Part shown: piece after piece, positions 8,331-18,166 of the stretch
Position numbering within the stretch: position 1 is the stretch's first letter
Layout: each line of letters begins with the position of its first letter
Assembly: GCA_964477445.1 (NCBI GenBank)
Contig: CAYZED010000011.1
Coordinates: forward strand, 8,572-72,571
Source: CAYZED01 sp964477445
GTDB lineage: Bacteria > Bacillota > Clostridia > Lutisporales > Lutisporaceae
Direction: 5' to 3'
Length of the DNA: 64,000 nucleotides
Made by a program: the position numbers and the translations under genes
The notes under the pieces: model-generated
What the model saw: the letters and a program-made list of their open reading frames with translations, nothing else
Told to the model about the DNA's origin: nothing
Database searches by the model: none

Positions 8331-8494
8331 TATTATTCTCCATTCGATTAATACAAAGCAAGTTTCATTATAGCATTGAAAAGCATTTTTTCCAACTATT
8401 TGAGGGAAAAGTTACATAAAGTTATGTTATAATTATGTGATTACATGCCTTACATAATTCAATTTTAGTAAGGAAAGAATATTAGGGGGGTTAA

Positions 8495-9253
8495 ATGGAA
8501 AAAATCAATATTTTAGGAATAAATATAAACAATGTTAATATGGAAGAGGCATTAGAATTTTGCATTAATGCGATTGCTAATAAGGATAAAAAGTCAGGAT
8601 GTACTGCAATTTATACTCCAAATTCAGAAATGTTAGTCGAAGCAGTAAAGGATAGAAGTTTCGAAGAAGTTTTGTTAAAAGGAGATCTTTTAGTTCCTGA
8701 TGGAATAGGATTAATAAAGGCCGCCAGGTTTTATAGAAAAAAATTCAAAGAAAAAGTAGCGGGAACGAAACTTGCCTTTTCAATAATGGAAGAAATATCA
8801 AAAAAAGAAGGTACAATTTTCATACTAGGAGGAAAATCAGAAACCACCAAATTAGCTAGTGAGAGAGCGGAAGTAATTTTTCCAGGAATAAAAGTAGTTG
8901 GTTCTAATGATGGGTATTTTGATGAGGAATTTGAACCAGAAATAGTAGAGAAAATAAATTTGGCTAATCCTGATTTTTTATTGGTATGTCTAGGAATGAA
9001 AAAGCAAGAATTATTTATTAATAGGCATAAAGAAGTACTAAATGTTGGAATTGCAATTGGTCTTGGAGGAACTGTTAATATTATGGCAGGTACGGCTAAT
9101 CATGCTCCTGATTTTTTTGTAAAATATGGGCTAGAGTGGTTTTATAGGTTAGTGAAAGAACCACGAAGAATCATTAGAATGCTTAATCTTCCTAGATTCT
9201 TAGTTGTTGCTTTTGCTGACTCAATTTATAATAGTAATAATAAAGAAATATAA
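8495..9253 (+). CDS. tagA: WecG/TagA/CpsF-family glycosyltransferase
   Basis: 252 residues. These enzymes add N-acetylmannosamine to GlcNAc-diphospho-undecaprenol on the inner membrane face, the committed step to wall teichoic acid or other lipid-linked polymers. Visible family blocks are TPNSEMLVEA, GDLLVPDGIGLIKAA, FILGGKSETTKLA, CLGMKKQELFI and GTANHAPDFFVKYGLEWFYR, the last followed by the basic PRRIIRM membrane-docking region. GGGGGG precedes the ATG. It is close to murA, divergently arranged. Which polymer it primes is not shown by the window. Confidence 0.88.
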   Translation: MEKINILGININNVNMEEALEFCINAIANKDKKSGCTAIYTPNSEMLVEAVKDRSFEEVLLKGDLLVPDGIGLIKAARFYRKKFKEKVAGTKLAFSIMEEISKKEGTIFILGGKSETTKLASERAEVIFPGIKVVGSNDGYFDEEFEPEIVEKINLANPDFLLVCLGMKKQELFINRHKEVLNVGIAIGLGGTVNIMAGTANHAPDFFVKYGLEWFYRLVKEPRRIIRMLNLPRFLVVAFADSIYNSNNKEI

Positions 9254-9332
9254 AAATACCTGATTTTCAGAATATTGCTATTTGTGATAAAATTAGTTTA
9301 ACTTAAATGTGAAATCAACGGGAGGTAAAAAG

Positions 9333-11731
9333 ATGACTATCAGAGAATTGAGACCGGAAGAACTCTTCGAAGCATGCGATATAAGCTTGTTTGAATTTGA
9401 CACCACTAAGAATTTAGAACCGTTGGATACAATAATTGGACAAGGAAGAGCAGCTTCGGCAATGGAATTTGGACTACAGATAAAAAGAGCTGGATACAAT
9501 ATATTTGTTTCTGGATTGACTGGCACTGGAAGGAATAGCTATACCAAAAGAGTTGTTAGCAGTATTGCAAAAACCGAAAAAACACCAGATGATTGGTGTT
9601 ATGTATATAATTTCAAACAACCTGATGCGCCTAAATGCATTAATCTTCCTGCAGGCACAGGATATAAACTAGAAAAAGATATGAAACGCCTAATAAAAAG
9701 TTTGAAGATTAAGATACCTAAGGCATTCGAAGGTGAAGAATACGAAAAACAAAAATCAAAAATCGTTCAAGATTATCAAGAAAAAAGCTCGGAATTTATG
9801 GAAGAGTTTAATCAATATGCGTCTGAACGTGGATTTTCTATGCGAAGATCTGAAGCTGGCATAATGACTATTCCGCTACATGATGGTCAACCTATCGAAG
9901 AAAAGGATTTTGTTTCTTTATCTCCAGAAGAGCGAAAAAAAATTGAGGATACTTCATTTATTGTTCAGAACAAATTAATGGAAATCATGAAACACATCAG
10001 AGATGTTGAAAAAACTGTGAGAGATAAAATGGAACATCTTGAGTCAAAAATCGCTTTAATGGCAGTTGAACATCCTATATTGGAACTAAAAGAAAAGTAT
10101 TCGACTCATAAAGTGGTTGTTGAGTACTTAATAGCGTGTCAAAGAGATATAGTTCATAATATTGAAGACTTTAGAGGTCTTGATAAAGATAGTGATGACG
10201 TAGATATTATGGAACGAATGGAACGTATGAGAGAGAAGGATTATACATTTAAATACACAGTAAACCTTGTAGTAGATAATCGCGATTTGCATGGTGCACC
10301 TGTTATTTTTGATACTAATCCTAAATATCAAAATTTATTAGGAAGAATTGAATATGAGAGTCAGATGGGTGTTATTACCACTGATTTCTCTAAGATAAAA
10401 TCAGGTACACTTCATATGGCAAACGGCGGATATATTGTTTTATATATTAACGATATTGCCAGAAACCCTGAGAGTTGGGATGGACTAAAAAGAGCACTAA
10501 AAACTAATAGTATTCATATAGAAAATATTTATTCGGGACTAGTTTCTGGGGGTATGAAGCCAGAGCCGATTCCATTAAATGTAAAGGTAATTTTGATTGG
10601 GAATGCTCAAATTTATCAAACATTATATAGTTACGATGAAGATTTTAAGAAATTCTTTAAAATAAAAGCAGATTTTGATACAGACATGATAGATATACCA
10701 GAAAATATTAAGAAATATTCTCAGTTTATTAGTTCGCATTGTGAAAAAAAGGATCTACTTCACTTTGACCGAGAAGCCACTGCGGCAGTTGTTGAATATA
10801 GCAGAAGATTAGCAGATCATAAACACAAACTCTCTACTAGGTTTAATGATATCGTAGAAATTCTTTACGAAGCAGATGCATGGGCTAGAATTGACATGAA
10901 AGAAATCATTACCAGGGAATATGTTAAAAAAGCTATAAAAGAGAAGATATATAGATCGAATAGAATCGAAGAGAAGCTTCAGGAATTTATAGATACCGGA
11001 GTAATTTTGATTTCTACTGAAGATCATAAAGTTGGACAGGTAAATGGCCTGTCGGTTATGAACTATGGAGATTATTCGTTCGGAAAACCATCTAGAATAA
11101 CAGCAAATACTTTTGCTGGAGAAACTGGAATTGTGAACATCGAGCGAGAGGTTGAAATGAGTGGAGCCATTCATGATAAGGGCGTGCTTATTTTGTCAGG
11201 TTATATTGGAGAACGATTTGCTCAAGAGTTTCCACTTAGTTTAGCTGCTAGCGTAACATTTGAACAGTTATATGATGGCGTTGAAGGCGATAGTGCTTCT
11301 AGCACAGAATTGTATGCACTTCTTTCAAGTCTGTCAGAAGTTCCAATAAAACAGTATTTGGCGGTGACTGGATCTGTAAATCAAAAAGGTGAAATTCAGC
11401 CAATCGGTGGCGTAAATGAGAAAATTGAAGGATTCTTTCAGACCTGTATAGCGAGAGGGCTAAAAGGAAATGAAGGGGTAATGGTTCCACATCAAAACAT
11501 AGTCAATNNNNNNNNNNGCTCTCTGATGAAGTAGTGGAAGCAGTCAGAAACGGTAAGTTTCATATATATTCAGTAGAAACTATCGAAGAGGGTATTGAAG
11601 TTTTGACCGGAAAAGAAGCTGGAGTTCTTGAAGAAAACGGTACATATTCTGAAGGTTCAATTTTTGACCTAGTACAAAAAAAATTGATGAAGTATTCACA
11701 AATAGTCGAAGACCATAATGAGAATAATTGA
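9333..11731 (+). CDS. LonB-like AAA+ ATP-dependent protease (COG1067 type), interrupted by an assembly gap
   Basis: An AAA-like region near the N-terminus has the loop SGLTGTGRNSYTKR, a long helical insertion follows, and the C-terminal Lon protease domain holds the Ser-Lys dyad (Ser in GVEGDSASSTE; Lys in GGVNEKIEGF). It degrades proteins using ATP in the cytosol. ATG 9333 with GGAGG is preferred over GTG 9309. Ten Ns (11508-11517) break the frame, but the sequence after them (LSDEVVEAVRNGKFHIY) is the normal continuation. A 5-base gap, completing an NLML motif, would restore one frame of about 797 aa, so the gene is not a pseudogene. Confidence 0.87.
11508..11517. other. Assembly gap (10 N) in LonB-like gene
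   Basis: The upstream frame and downstream frame disagree by the given length. A true length of 2 mod 3 is required, and five bases fits family sequence. Confidence 0.85.
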
Positions 11732-11834
11732 AGCAATGAAATCTAACGTTAGGAAACAAAATTTAAGAATCTAGCGAAACATAAAAATTTTTATTTAAAC
11801 AACATATTTTTTCAAAATCGAAAGGGGAAAAAGA

Positions 11835-13085
11835 ATGTCAAATAACAGTATTATCAGAGATATAAGTTTAGCACCAGAGGGAAAAAAGAAAATCGAATGG
11901 GTTGCTAGGTATATGCCTATTTTAAACGAGATTAAAAGAGATTTTATAAATGGAAAGCCTTTTGAGGGGAAAAAAATAACTATGTCTATACATCTTGAAG
12001 CAAAGACTGCATATTTAGCAATGATTCTCAGGGAAGGTGGAGCTAAGGTAGCAGTTACTGGTAGCAATCCCCTTTCTACTCAGGATGACGTGGCGGCAGC
12101 ACTAGTTGCTGAAGGAATTAATGTTTATGGTTGGTATAATTCCACGCCTGAAGAATATAAACAGCACTTGAAGGCAGCACTGTCGTTTGGACCGGACATA
12201 ATTATTGATGACGGTGGAGATCTAGTTCAATTATTACATGGTGAACTTTCACACCTCCGAGAAAAAGTAATAGGTGGATGCGAAGAAACAACGACAGGTG
12301 TTATTAGACTGCGTGCAAGAGATCGCGCTGGGAAATTAGATTTTCCAATGATTTCGGTAAATGATGCTAACTGTAAGTATCTTTTTGATAATAGATATGG
12401 AACAGGTCAGTCGGTTTGGGATAGCATTATGAGAACCACTAATTTAGTTATCGCAGGAAAAACTGTAGTAGTAGCCGGTTATGGCTGGTGTGGAAAAGGT
12501 GTTGCCCAGAAAGCCAGAGGGCTAGGAGCCAATGTAATAGTAACTGAAATCGATCCAGTAAAGGCCATTGAAGCATATATGGATGGTTTTAGAGTGATGA
12601 AAATGGATGATGCTGCTTTTGTTGGTGATATATTTGTAACTGTAACTGGATGTAGTCAGGTAATATTCTTGAGACATTTCAGAAGTATGAAAGATGGTGC
12701 GATTCTAGCAAATGCGGGACATTTTGATTGTGAAATTTATAAACCAGACCTTGAGAATATTACAGTTAGTAAAACAGTTTTAAGAAAAAACATTGAAGGA
12801 TATAAATTAGAAAATGGAAGAACATTATGCCTGTTAGCGGAAGGAAGACTTGTTAACTTAGCAGCAGGAGATGGGCATCCCGCAGAAATCATGGATTTGA
12901 GTTTTGCATTGCAGGCTTTGTCTGCTAAATATGTGCTCGAAAACTACAAAAACTTGGGGAATAGAGTATATAATGTTCCAAAGGAAATTGATGATAGAGT
13001 TGCAGCGATTAAACTTTCAGCACTCGGAATAGGTATTGATAAACTTTCAAGTTTCCAGATTCAATATTTGAAAGGCTGGGAATAA
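11835..13085 (+). CDS. ahcY: Adenosylhomocysteinase (S-adenosylhomocysteine hydrolase)
   Basis: 416 residues. It splits S-adenosylhomocysteine into adenosine and homocysteine with bound NAD, relieving product inhibition of methyltransferases. Seen: the N-terminal AKTAYLAMILREGGAKVAVTGSNPL block, GCEETTTGVIRLR, the NAD loop VVAGYGWCGKGVAQKARG (about residues 216-233) and AGHFDCEI. Length suits the shorter bacterial/archaeal class. GAAAGGGG precedes the ATG. It heads a tight operon: mtaD begins 2 bp after its stop, followed by murI and two signalling genes. Confidence 0.94.
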   Translation: MSNNSIIRDISLAPEGKKKIEWVARYMPILNEIKRDFINGKPFEGKKITMSIHLEAKTAYLAMILREGGAKVAVTGSNPLSTQDDVAAALVAEGINVYGWYNSTPEEYKQHLKAALSFGPDIIIDDGGDLVQLLHGELSHLREKVIGGCEETTTGVIRLRARDRAGKLDFPMISVNDANCKYLFDNRYGTGQSVWDSIMRTTNLVIAGKTVVVAGYGWCGKGVAQKARGLGANVIVTEIDPVKAIEAYMDGFRVMKMDDAAFVGDIFVTVTGCSQVIFLRHFRSMKDGAILANAGHFDCEIYKPDLENITVSKTVLRKNIEGYKLENGRTLCLLAEGRLVNLAAGDGHPAEIMDLSFALQALSAKYVLENYKNLGNRVYNVPKEIDDRVAAIKLSALGIGIDKLSSFQIQYLKGWE

Positions 13086-13087
13086 TC

Positions 13088-14449
13088 GTGACAAAAGATC
13101 TAGTTCTTAAGCATTGCCATATTCTTACGTTAGATGAATTTGGAAAAGAGTATCCTGATGGCGGAATTTGGGTTTCAGAAGGCAAAATAAAAAAAATTGG
13201 TGCATGGGATAAAGACTTTGAAATGCTTTTGGGAAATGACTTTCAGAAAAATTACGAGATTCACGATATGTCTGACAGACTAGTAATGCCAGGTCTTGTG
13301 AATACGCATGGTCATCTTTCTATGTCGCTTTTTAGAAATTATGCCGATGATATGAAACTTATGGATTGGCTTTTTAACAAAATTTTTCCTCTTGAAGAAA
13401 AACTGGATTCTAAATCAGCTACATTAGGAGCCGAGCTTGCTATGTGTGAAATGATACGAACTGGAACCACGACTTTTTCTGATATGTATTTTTTTATGGA
13501 TTCAATAGCTGAAGTTACAGGAAAATCAGGGTTAAGGGCAGTTTTATCAAGGGGGCTTCAAGGTGATGATGGAAATGGAATGGACTATAGACTGGAAAAT
13601 AAACTGGACTATAGACTGGAAAATAAACTGGACTATAGACTTGAAGAGAATTTAGCATTATATAAAGAATATCATAATTCCTTTGATGGAAGAATAAAGG
13701 TAATGCTTGGGCCTCATTCCGTGTACACTTGCACTCCTGAATACTTGAAAAAAATCGCGAAATACAGTGAAAAATCAGGTGCCGCGATTCAAATTCATTT
13801 ATCAGAAACTAAAGATGAAGTCTCAATGACAGTTGATAAGTATGGAAAAACTCCAGTAGAACTAGCTTACGAATGTGGATTGCTGAAACCAACTACTATT
13901 GTGGCGCATGCTGTGGTTCTTTCCGATAAAGACATTGAGATTTTGGCAAAAAATGAAGTCAATATCTCACATAATCCTGGAAGCAATATGAAGTTGGCTA
14001 GTGGAATTTGTCCCGTAACTAGGCTTATAGAAGAAGGGATTAATGTCTCGCTAGGAACTGATGGAGCATCAAGTAATAATAATCTTGATATGTTTGAAGA
14101 AATTCGATTAGCTACATATATACAAAAAGTTTCTCTAGGAGATCCAACTGCTTTGCCAGTTAAGGATGTACTAAAAATGGCAACCTCAAACGGTGGAAAA
14201 GCATTGGGATTTAACGATATAGGTATTCTGTCAGAAGGAATGCAAGCTGATATGGTAGTTTTGAATACACATAAAGCATCTTGGTATCCAAAGTTTAATA
14301 TGTCGTCAGCAATAGTATATTCAGCATCTTCTGCCGATGTTGAAAGTGTAATCGTTCGAGGGAAATTTTTGATGAAAAACAAAGAATTGCTTACAATTGA
14401 TGAAGAAAGAGTAATTTCAGAGGTTGAAAAATGGACGAAAAGCATATAA
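13088..14449 (+). CDS. mtaD: 5-methylthioadenosine / S-adenosylhomocysteine deaminase
   Basis: 453 residues from a GTG start. An amidohydrolase that deaminates MTA, SAH or adenosine. Metal ligands are visible: HGH in NTHGHLSMSLFRN, a His in MLGPHSVYTCTPEY, the His of IQIHLSETKDE, and the Asp of SLGTDGASSNNN. NYADDMKLMDWLF is characteristic of MtaD. It lies next to ahcY, so SAH or adenosine from AhcY is the likely substrate. Odd feature: three in-frame copies of DYRLENKL (about residues 166-189) expand a surface loop before the third sheet. Confidence 0.9.
   Translation: MTKDLVLKHCHILTLDEFGKEYPDGGIWVSEGKIKKIGAWDKDFEMLLGNDFQKNYEIHDMSDRLVMPGLVNTHGHLSMSLFRNYADDMKLMDWLFNKIFPLEEKLDSKSATLGAELAMCEMIRTGTTTFSDMYFFMDSIAEVTGKSGLRAVLSRGLQGDDGNGMDYRLENKLDYRLENKLDYRLEENLALYKEYHNSFDGRIKVMLGPHSVYTCTPEYLKKIAKYSEKSGAAIQIHLSETKDEVSMTVDKYGKTPVELAYECGLLKPTTIVAHAVVLSDKDIEILAKNEVNISHNPGSNMKLASGICPVTRLIEEGINVSLGTDGASSNNNLDMFEEIRLATYIQKVSLGDPTALPVKDVLKMATSNGGKALGFNDIGILSEGMQADMVVLNTHKASWYPKFNMSSAIVYSASSADVESVIVRGKFLMKNKELLTIDEERVISEVEKWTKSI
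13583..13650. repeat. 24-bp in-frame tandem repeat inside mtaD
   Basis: Two exact 24-bp units and a third diverged copy encode the 8-residue unit DYRLENKL. Exact copies indicate a recent expansion that keeps the frame. Confidence 0.9.
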
Positions 14450-15375
14450 AAGAAGCTGAAGATGAAAACAGAGTTATAAATGAATGTGAAAACAGAGATA
14501 TAAATGAATGTGAAAACAATTTACCTATCGGCGTGTTTGATTCAGGGGTTGGTGGAATAAGTGTACTTAAGGAAGCAATGAAATATCTGCCAAATGAAAA
14601 ATTCATATATTTTGGAGATAACTTAAACGCACCTTATGGAGATAAAACCGAAGAAGAAATCTATAATCTTACAGAAAAAGCTGTCGATTATTTATCATCG
14701 AAGAATATAAAGGCATTGTTAATTGCATGTAATACAGCTACTAGCGCAGCGGTCAGCAAACTTAGGAATAAACTGGATATTCCTGTAATCGGCATGGAAC
14801 CAGCCATAAAAACTGCAATTAATAGTGATAGTGTCGAAAAAATTTACGTTATGGCTACCGATGCAACGCTTCGCCTTAAGAAGTTCAGTGATTTAATTAA
14901 TACTTTGGGAAATAGTAATGAAATCGTTCCGATTACTTGTTCAGGATTAGTTGAGATTATTGAATCAGGTATTATCGAAGGTGAAATACTTGAAGGATAT
15001 CTCGACAAACTATTTAGTGTCTATTCTTTTGAAGAAAATTCAGCGATAGTATTGGGGTGTACTCATTATATTTTTATAAAAGACTTTCTAAAGGATTATT
15101 TTGAAAAAAAGAATACTGATGGAAATCAAATTCGAATTGAAATTATCGATGGGAATTTAGGCACGATAAAGCAATTAGCAAGAAAGCTTGAAGAAGAGTC
15201 AAATGAGAAAGAGTTTTCTTCAAAATCAGAGAATAAAACGAATAAGGGCATAAATACTATTCTAAAGAATGAAAATGTTGAAATACTATCTTCAGATACT
15301 ACAGAAAAAACAAAAGACGTCTACATAAAACTTTTTGGGGGTGTCGAATATGAAATTGGAAGACAAAGATTTTAG
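14431..15375 (+). CDS. murI: Glutamate racemase
   Basis: 314 residues. It makes D-glutamate for peptidoglycan by cofactor-independent proton transfer between two cysteines, both present: LLIACNTATSAAVS (about residue 93) and VLGCTHYIFI (about residue 208). The substrate loop IGVFDSGVGGISVLKE is intact. The first ~28 residues before LPIGVFDSG are an extra Asn/Glu-rich tail with NECENR repeats. The frame overlaps mtaD by 19 bp and the following PAS protein by 26 bp, so all are co-translated. It has a charged insertion before the last strand (about residues 258-300). Confidence 0.92.
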   Translation: MDEKHIKEAEDENRVINECENRDINECENNLPIGVFDSGVGGISVLKEAMKYLPNEKFIYFGDNLNAPYGDKTEEEIYNLTEKAVDYLSSKNIKALLIACNTATSAAVSKLRNKLDIPVIGMEPAIKTAINSDSVEKIYVMATDATLRLKKFSDLINTLGNSNEIVPITCSGLVEIIESGIIEGEILEGYLDKLFSVYSFEENSAIVLGCTHYIFIKDFLKDYFEKKNTDGNQIRIEIIDGNLGTIKQLARKLEEESNEKEFSSKSENKTNKGINTILKNENVEILSSDTTEKTKDVYIKLFGGVEYEIGRQRF

Positions 15376-16231
15376 AAACATTGTAGAAAATATCGCAAAT
15401 CCTATTTGGATGTCAGACAAAGATGGCTTGAAAGTTTATTATAACAAAGCCTGGACTTATCTCACCGGAAAAACTGCGATTAATCAGCTGGGCGAAGAAT
15501 GGCTAAATTCAATTCATCCGGAAGATGTCGAGCGAGTAATTAAAAACTATGTAGCTGCAGTGAAGGCCGAAAAGGCATTCACGTTTGAATACAGAGTTAG
15601 GCGAGTAGACGGCGAATATCGTTGGATACGAGATAATGGGAATCCTATTTTTGATCAAAATGGCAAATTAGAAGGTTTCGTTGGAAATTGCATAGATTTG
15701 ACAGAGAAACATGAGGCTATCAGAGCGGTCCCAATGTCCGATTCTGATGTAGTAACGGGTTTGATTTCTCGGGATAGGTTTAGGATTTTTCTGACGCAGG
15801 AAATTGAAAGAACAAATAGATATGATGCAATACTTAGTATTATGTACATTGATTTGGATAATTTTGGAGAAATCAATGAAATGTTTGGATTTGAATCTGG
15901 AAATGAAGTACTCAAGATTGTCGCGGAAATTGTCGCGGCTAATATTAGAGGAATTGATTTAGCTTGCAGATATAATGGCGATATTTATGTGGTGGCTTTG
16001 CCCGAAACAAGCATTTATGATGCTGAAATTGTCGCTGAGAGAATCAGAAGCTCAGTAGAAACAATGGGTGCATTTATCCAAGGAAAACCAGCCAGACTTA
16101 GAGCAAGTATAGGTATTTCACAGTATAATGAAGGGACTTCCATGGAAAACTTTATACTTTGTGCTGAAAGAGCGAAAGATCATGCGCGAAAAATTGGAGG
16201 AAACAGAGTTCAGAAGTTAGAGCTGTTTTAG
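15350..16231 (+). CDS. PAS-GGDEF protein with degenerate active site (NGDIY) but kept I-site
   Basis: 293 residues. The PAS domain comes first (FRNIVENIANPIWMSDKDG to the PAC segment EGFVGNCIDLTEK, about residues 7-123), then a GGDEF domain (about 130-290). The signature reads NGDIY at residues 209-213 instead of GGDEF, losing the catalytic Glu, so cyclase activity is unlikely. RGID at 200-203, exactly five residues before, matches the RxxD inhibitory c-di-GMP site, so it may bind c-di-GMP. ATG 15350 with GGGGGTG is chosen over TTG 15335. It overlaps murI, and the sigma54 activator follows 11 bp on. Confidence 0.85.
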   Translation: MKLEDKDFRNIVENIANPIWMSDKDGLKVYYNKAWTYLTGKTAINQLGEEWLNSIHPEDVERVIKNYVAAVKAEKAFTFEYRVRRVDGEYRWIRDNGNPIFDQNGKLEGFVGNCIDLTEKHEAIRAVPMSDSDVVTGLISRDRFRIFLTQEIERTNRYDAILSIMYIDLDNFGEINEMFGFESGNEVLKIVAEIVAANIRGIDLACRYNGDIYVVALPETSIYDAEIVAERIRSSVETMGAFIQGKPARLRASIGISQYNEGTSMENFILCAERAKDHARKIGGNRVQKLELF

Positions 16232-16242
16232 GTGAAGGTAGA

Positions 16243-17880
16243 ATGAAAGATAAAGAACAGAAAAGCATAGAAACACAAAACAAAGAAGGACAAAACAAAG
16301 AAGCACAAAATATAGAAATACAAAACTTAGTAACACAAAGCGAAAGAATTGAGTTGCTTGAAGATGAAAACCGACTATTAAGAAATATTTTAGACAAATT
16401 ACATGAAGCGGTTCAATATGTTGATAACGACAAAAAAATTCTAATATACAATAACGCTATAGAGCAGTTAGAAGGCATTAAGAAAGAAGATGTTATAGGT
16501 AAAAGAATAACTGAGGTATATGACTATAGTCACGAATTCAATATAAATAGTAGTCCTCTTCTAAATGCACTCGAAAAAAAGGATAAAATAACAGAGCGAC
16601 ATATTAAATATACTTCGCCAAATGGTAAAAAAGTAGATGTATTGAGTAGCACATACCCTTATTATGAGGATGAAGTTTTAGTAGGAGCCTTTTCAATCTT
16701 CCAAGATGTATCAAAGTGGCTAATTATGTTTAAAGAGAACAGACATTTGCGGAATATTTTAAACTTTGATACCTCAAAAAATGTAGTTAAGAATGGAACA
16801 GTTTTTAAATTTGATAATATTGTAGGCAAGAGTAAAATATTAAGCGAGACAATCGCTATAGCAAAAAAGTATGCTAATAAAAAATCACACATTCTTATAT
16901 GTGGAGAAACAGGAACTGGAAAAGAACTTTTTGCTCAAAGCATTCATAATTCAAGCGATTACTCAATTGGAAATTTTGTTTCAGTAAATTGTGCTGCAAT
17001 CCCGGATAGTTTGATGGAAAGCATACTTTTTGGAACAAAAAAAGGTGCCTTTACTGGGGCTGAGGATACTGTGGGGCTAATTGAACAGGCGGATCATGGC
17101 ACGCTTTATCTAGATGAACTAAACTCAATGAATATAAACATGCAAGCAAAATTACTTCGCGTATTACAGGATAAAGAAGTGAGAAGAATTGGAGATAATA
17201 ATACAAGGAAGATAAACTGCAGGTTAATAAGCTCGATTAATGTTGAACCATCCAAAGCACTAGAAAACAACGAAATTAGACAGGATCTTTTTTATAGAGT
17301 TTCAGCTGCGACGATCTATGTACCACCACTTCGTGAGAGAAATGAGGACATTGAACTTTTAACTGAGTTTTTTATTAAGAGATATAACAAAGAGTTTTCC
17401 ACCTCGTTTACTGGTGCGTCTCCAAAATTAATTGCTATTCTAAATAACTACACTTGGCCAGGCAATGTTAGAGAACTTGAAAATGTCGTTGAAAGTTCAT
17501 TGAGTTTAATGGATTCGGAATATGGACTTTTGGATGAGAAGTATTTACCTCAATACTTAGCAAAAGTAGATTCAAACAATGATTCAGATAGAATTAATGA
17601 CAGCTTAAAAATATTCGGATTAAATGAAAAGACAGAATTAAATGAAAAAACGGGACTGAATGAAAAGACCGGACTGAATGAAAATGCAGAATTAAGTGAA
17701 AAAGCGCGATTGAGCGAAAATCTAGGTCTGAATGAATTGATTTCAAGAATTGAAACAAAAATAATCACAGAAGCACTAAGAAATAATAAGAATAATATAT
17801 CAAAAACGGCAGAAGAATTAAAAATTATAAGACAGACGTTATATTATAAAATAGAAAAATACGGAATCGAAATCAATTAA
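16243..17880 (+). CDS. PAS-domain sigma54-dependent transcriptional activator (enhancer-binding protein)
   Basis: 545 residues. An Asn/Gln-rich repeat tail (1-30) and a short coil come first, then PAS (about 45-150), then the AAA+ domain with GETGTGKE (about 221), GAFTGA (268-273, the sigma54 contact), DELNS in Walker B, and the arginine finger region PPLRERNEDI. A Fis-type helix-turn-helix ends the protein (NNISKTAEELKIIRQTLYYK). Between AAA+ and HTH lies a linker made of six LNEKTG-like hexapeptides. It is a RocR-like architecture sensing a small ligand through PAS. The sigma54 promoter 190 bp downstream is its likely target. Last gene of the ahcY operon. Confidence 0.93.
   Translation: MKDKEQKSIETQNKEGQNKEAQNIEIQNLVTQSERIELLEDENRLLRNILDKLHEAVQYVDNDKKILIYNNAIEQLEGIKKEDVIGKRITEVYDYSHEFNINSSPLLNALEKKDKITERHIKYTSPNGKKVDVLSSTYPYYEDEVLVGAFSIFQDVSKWLIMFKENRHLRNILNFDTSKNVVKNGTVFKFDNIVGKSKILSETIAIAKKYANKKSHILICGETGTGKELFAQSIHNSSDYSIGNFVSVNCAAIPDSLMESILFGTKKGAFTGAEDTVGLIEQADHGTLYLDELNSMNINMQAKLLRVLQDKEVRRIGDNNTRKINCRLISSINVEPSKALENNEIRQDLFYRVSAATIYVPPLRERNEDIELLTEFFIKRYNKEFSTSFTGASPKLIAILNNYTWPGNVRELENVVESSLSLMDSEYGLLDEKYLPQYLAKVDSNNDSDRINDSLKIFGLNEKTELNEKTGLNEKTGLNENAELSEKARLSENLGLNELISRIETKIITEALRNNKNNISKTAEELKIIRQTLYYKIEKYGIEIN
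17620..17735. repeat. 18-bp in-frame tandem repeat in activator linker
   Basis: About six and a half copies of an 18-bp unit, each encoding a variant of LNEKTG, lie between the AAA+ domain and the DNA-binding domain. Copies are diverged at silent and conservative positions. Confidence 0.9.
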
Positions 17881-17933
17881 CAAAATCGAACTTATAATAA
17901 AATACTGTAGAAAAAAATACTGTAGAAAAAATT

Positions 17934-17968
17934 ACACTGTAAGATATTTTACAGTGTTTTTCTTTTTT
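17934..17968 (+). terminator. Terminator, possibly also the activator's upstream site
   Basis: A perfect 9-bp dyad, ACACTGTAA (17934-17942) and TTACAGTGT (17949-17957), with a six-base gap, followed by TTTTCTTTTTTT. It ends the activator gene. The same dyad sits about 125 bp upstream of the sigma54 promoter, and two TACTGTAG copies precede it, so it may double as the enhancer site. Confidence 0.7.
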
Positions 17969-17971
17969 TCA

Positions 17972-18064
17972 TAGTCGTAGCTGGTTGGTTTCGTAAGATT
18001 TCAATCTTTTCTGGTAATTACAGCATTTACTTATTGGAAGAAAGCGGCGAAGCCGCCTTTCTTC
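17972..18064. repeat. Intergenic element, copy A (36-nt box plus GC hairpin)
   Basis: The box at 17972-18007 (core GTTTCGTAAGATTTCAATCT minus its first base) matches 22195-22230 at 29 of 36 positions. Both are followed about 30 bases later by a GCGGC-GAA-GCCGC hairpin (here 18037-18064). Function unknown. Confidence 0.65.
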
Positions 18065-18068
18065 AATC

Positions 18069-18084
18069 TGGCATATATTTTGCT
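18069..18084 (+). promoter_or_regulatory. sigma54 (-24/-12) promoter
   Basis: TGGCATATATTTTGCT fits the consensus TGGCAYRNNNNTTGCW at every fixed base. GG (18070-18071) and GC (18082-18083) have the required spacing. Transcription would start near 18095, 72 bases before the opine dehydrogenase-like gene. A sigma54 activator gene lies immediately upstream. Confidence 0.85.
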
Positions 18085-18166
18085 AAATATAATTATGAAT
18101 ACTATAAAGTAAAATGAAACTTTATAGATTTCACAAATTTTGAGATAAAGAAAGCGGGTATTTTAA

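Noticed and set aside
11508..11731. LonB-like gene as a pseudogene with a separate downstream gene at 11534
   Set aside because: Both sides match one protein; only the N run breaks the frame, and a 5-base gap repairs it.
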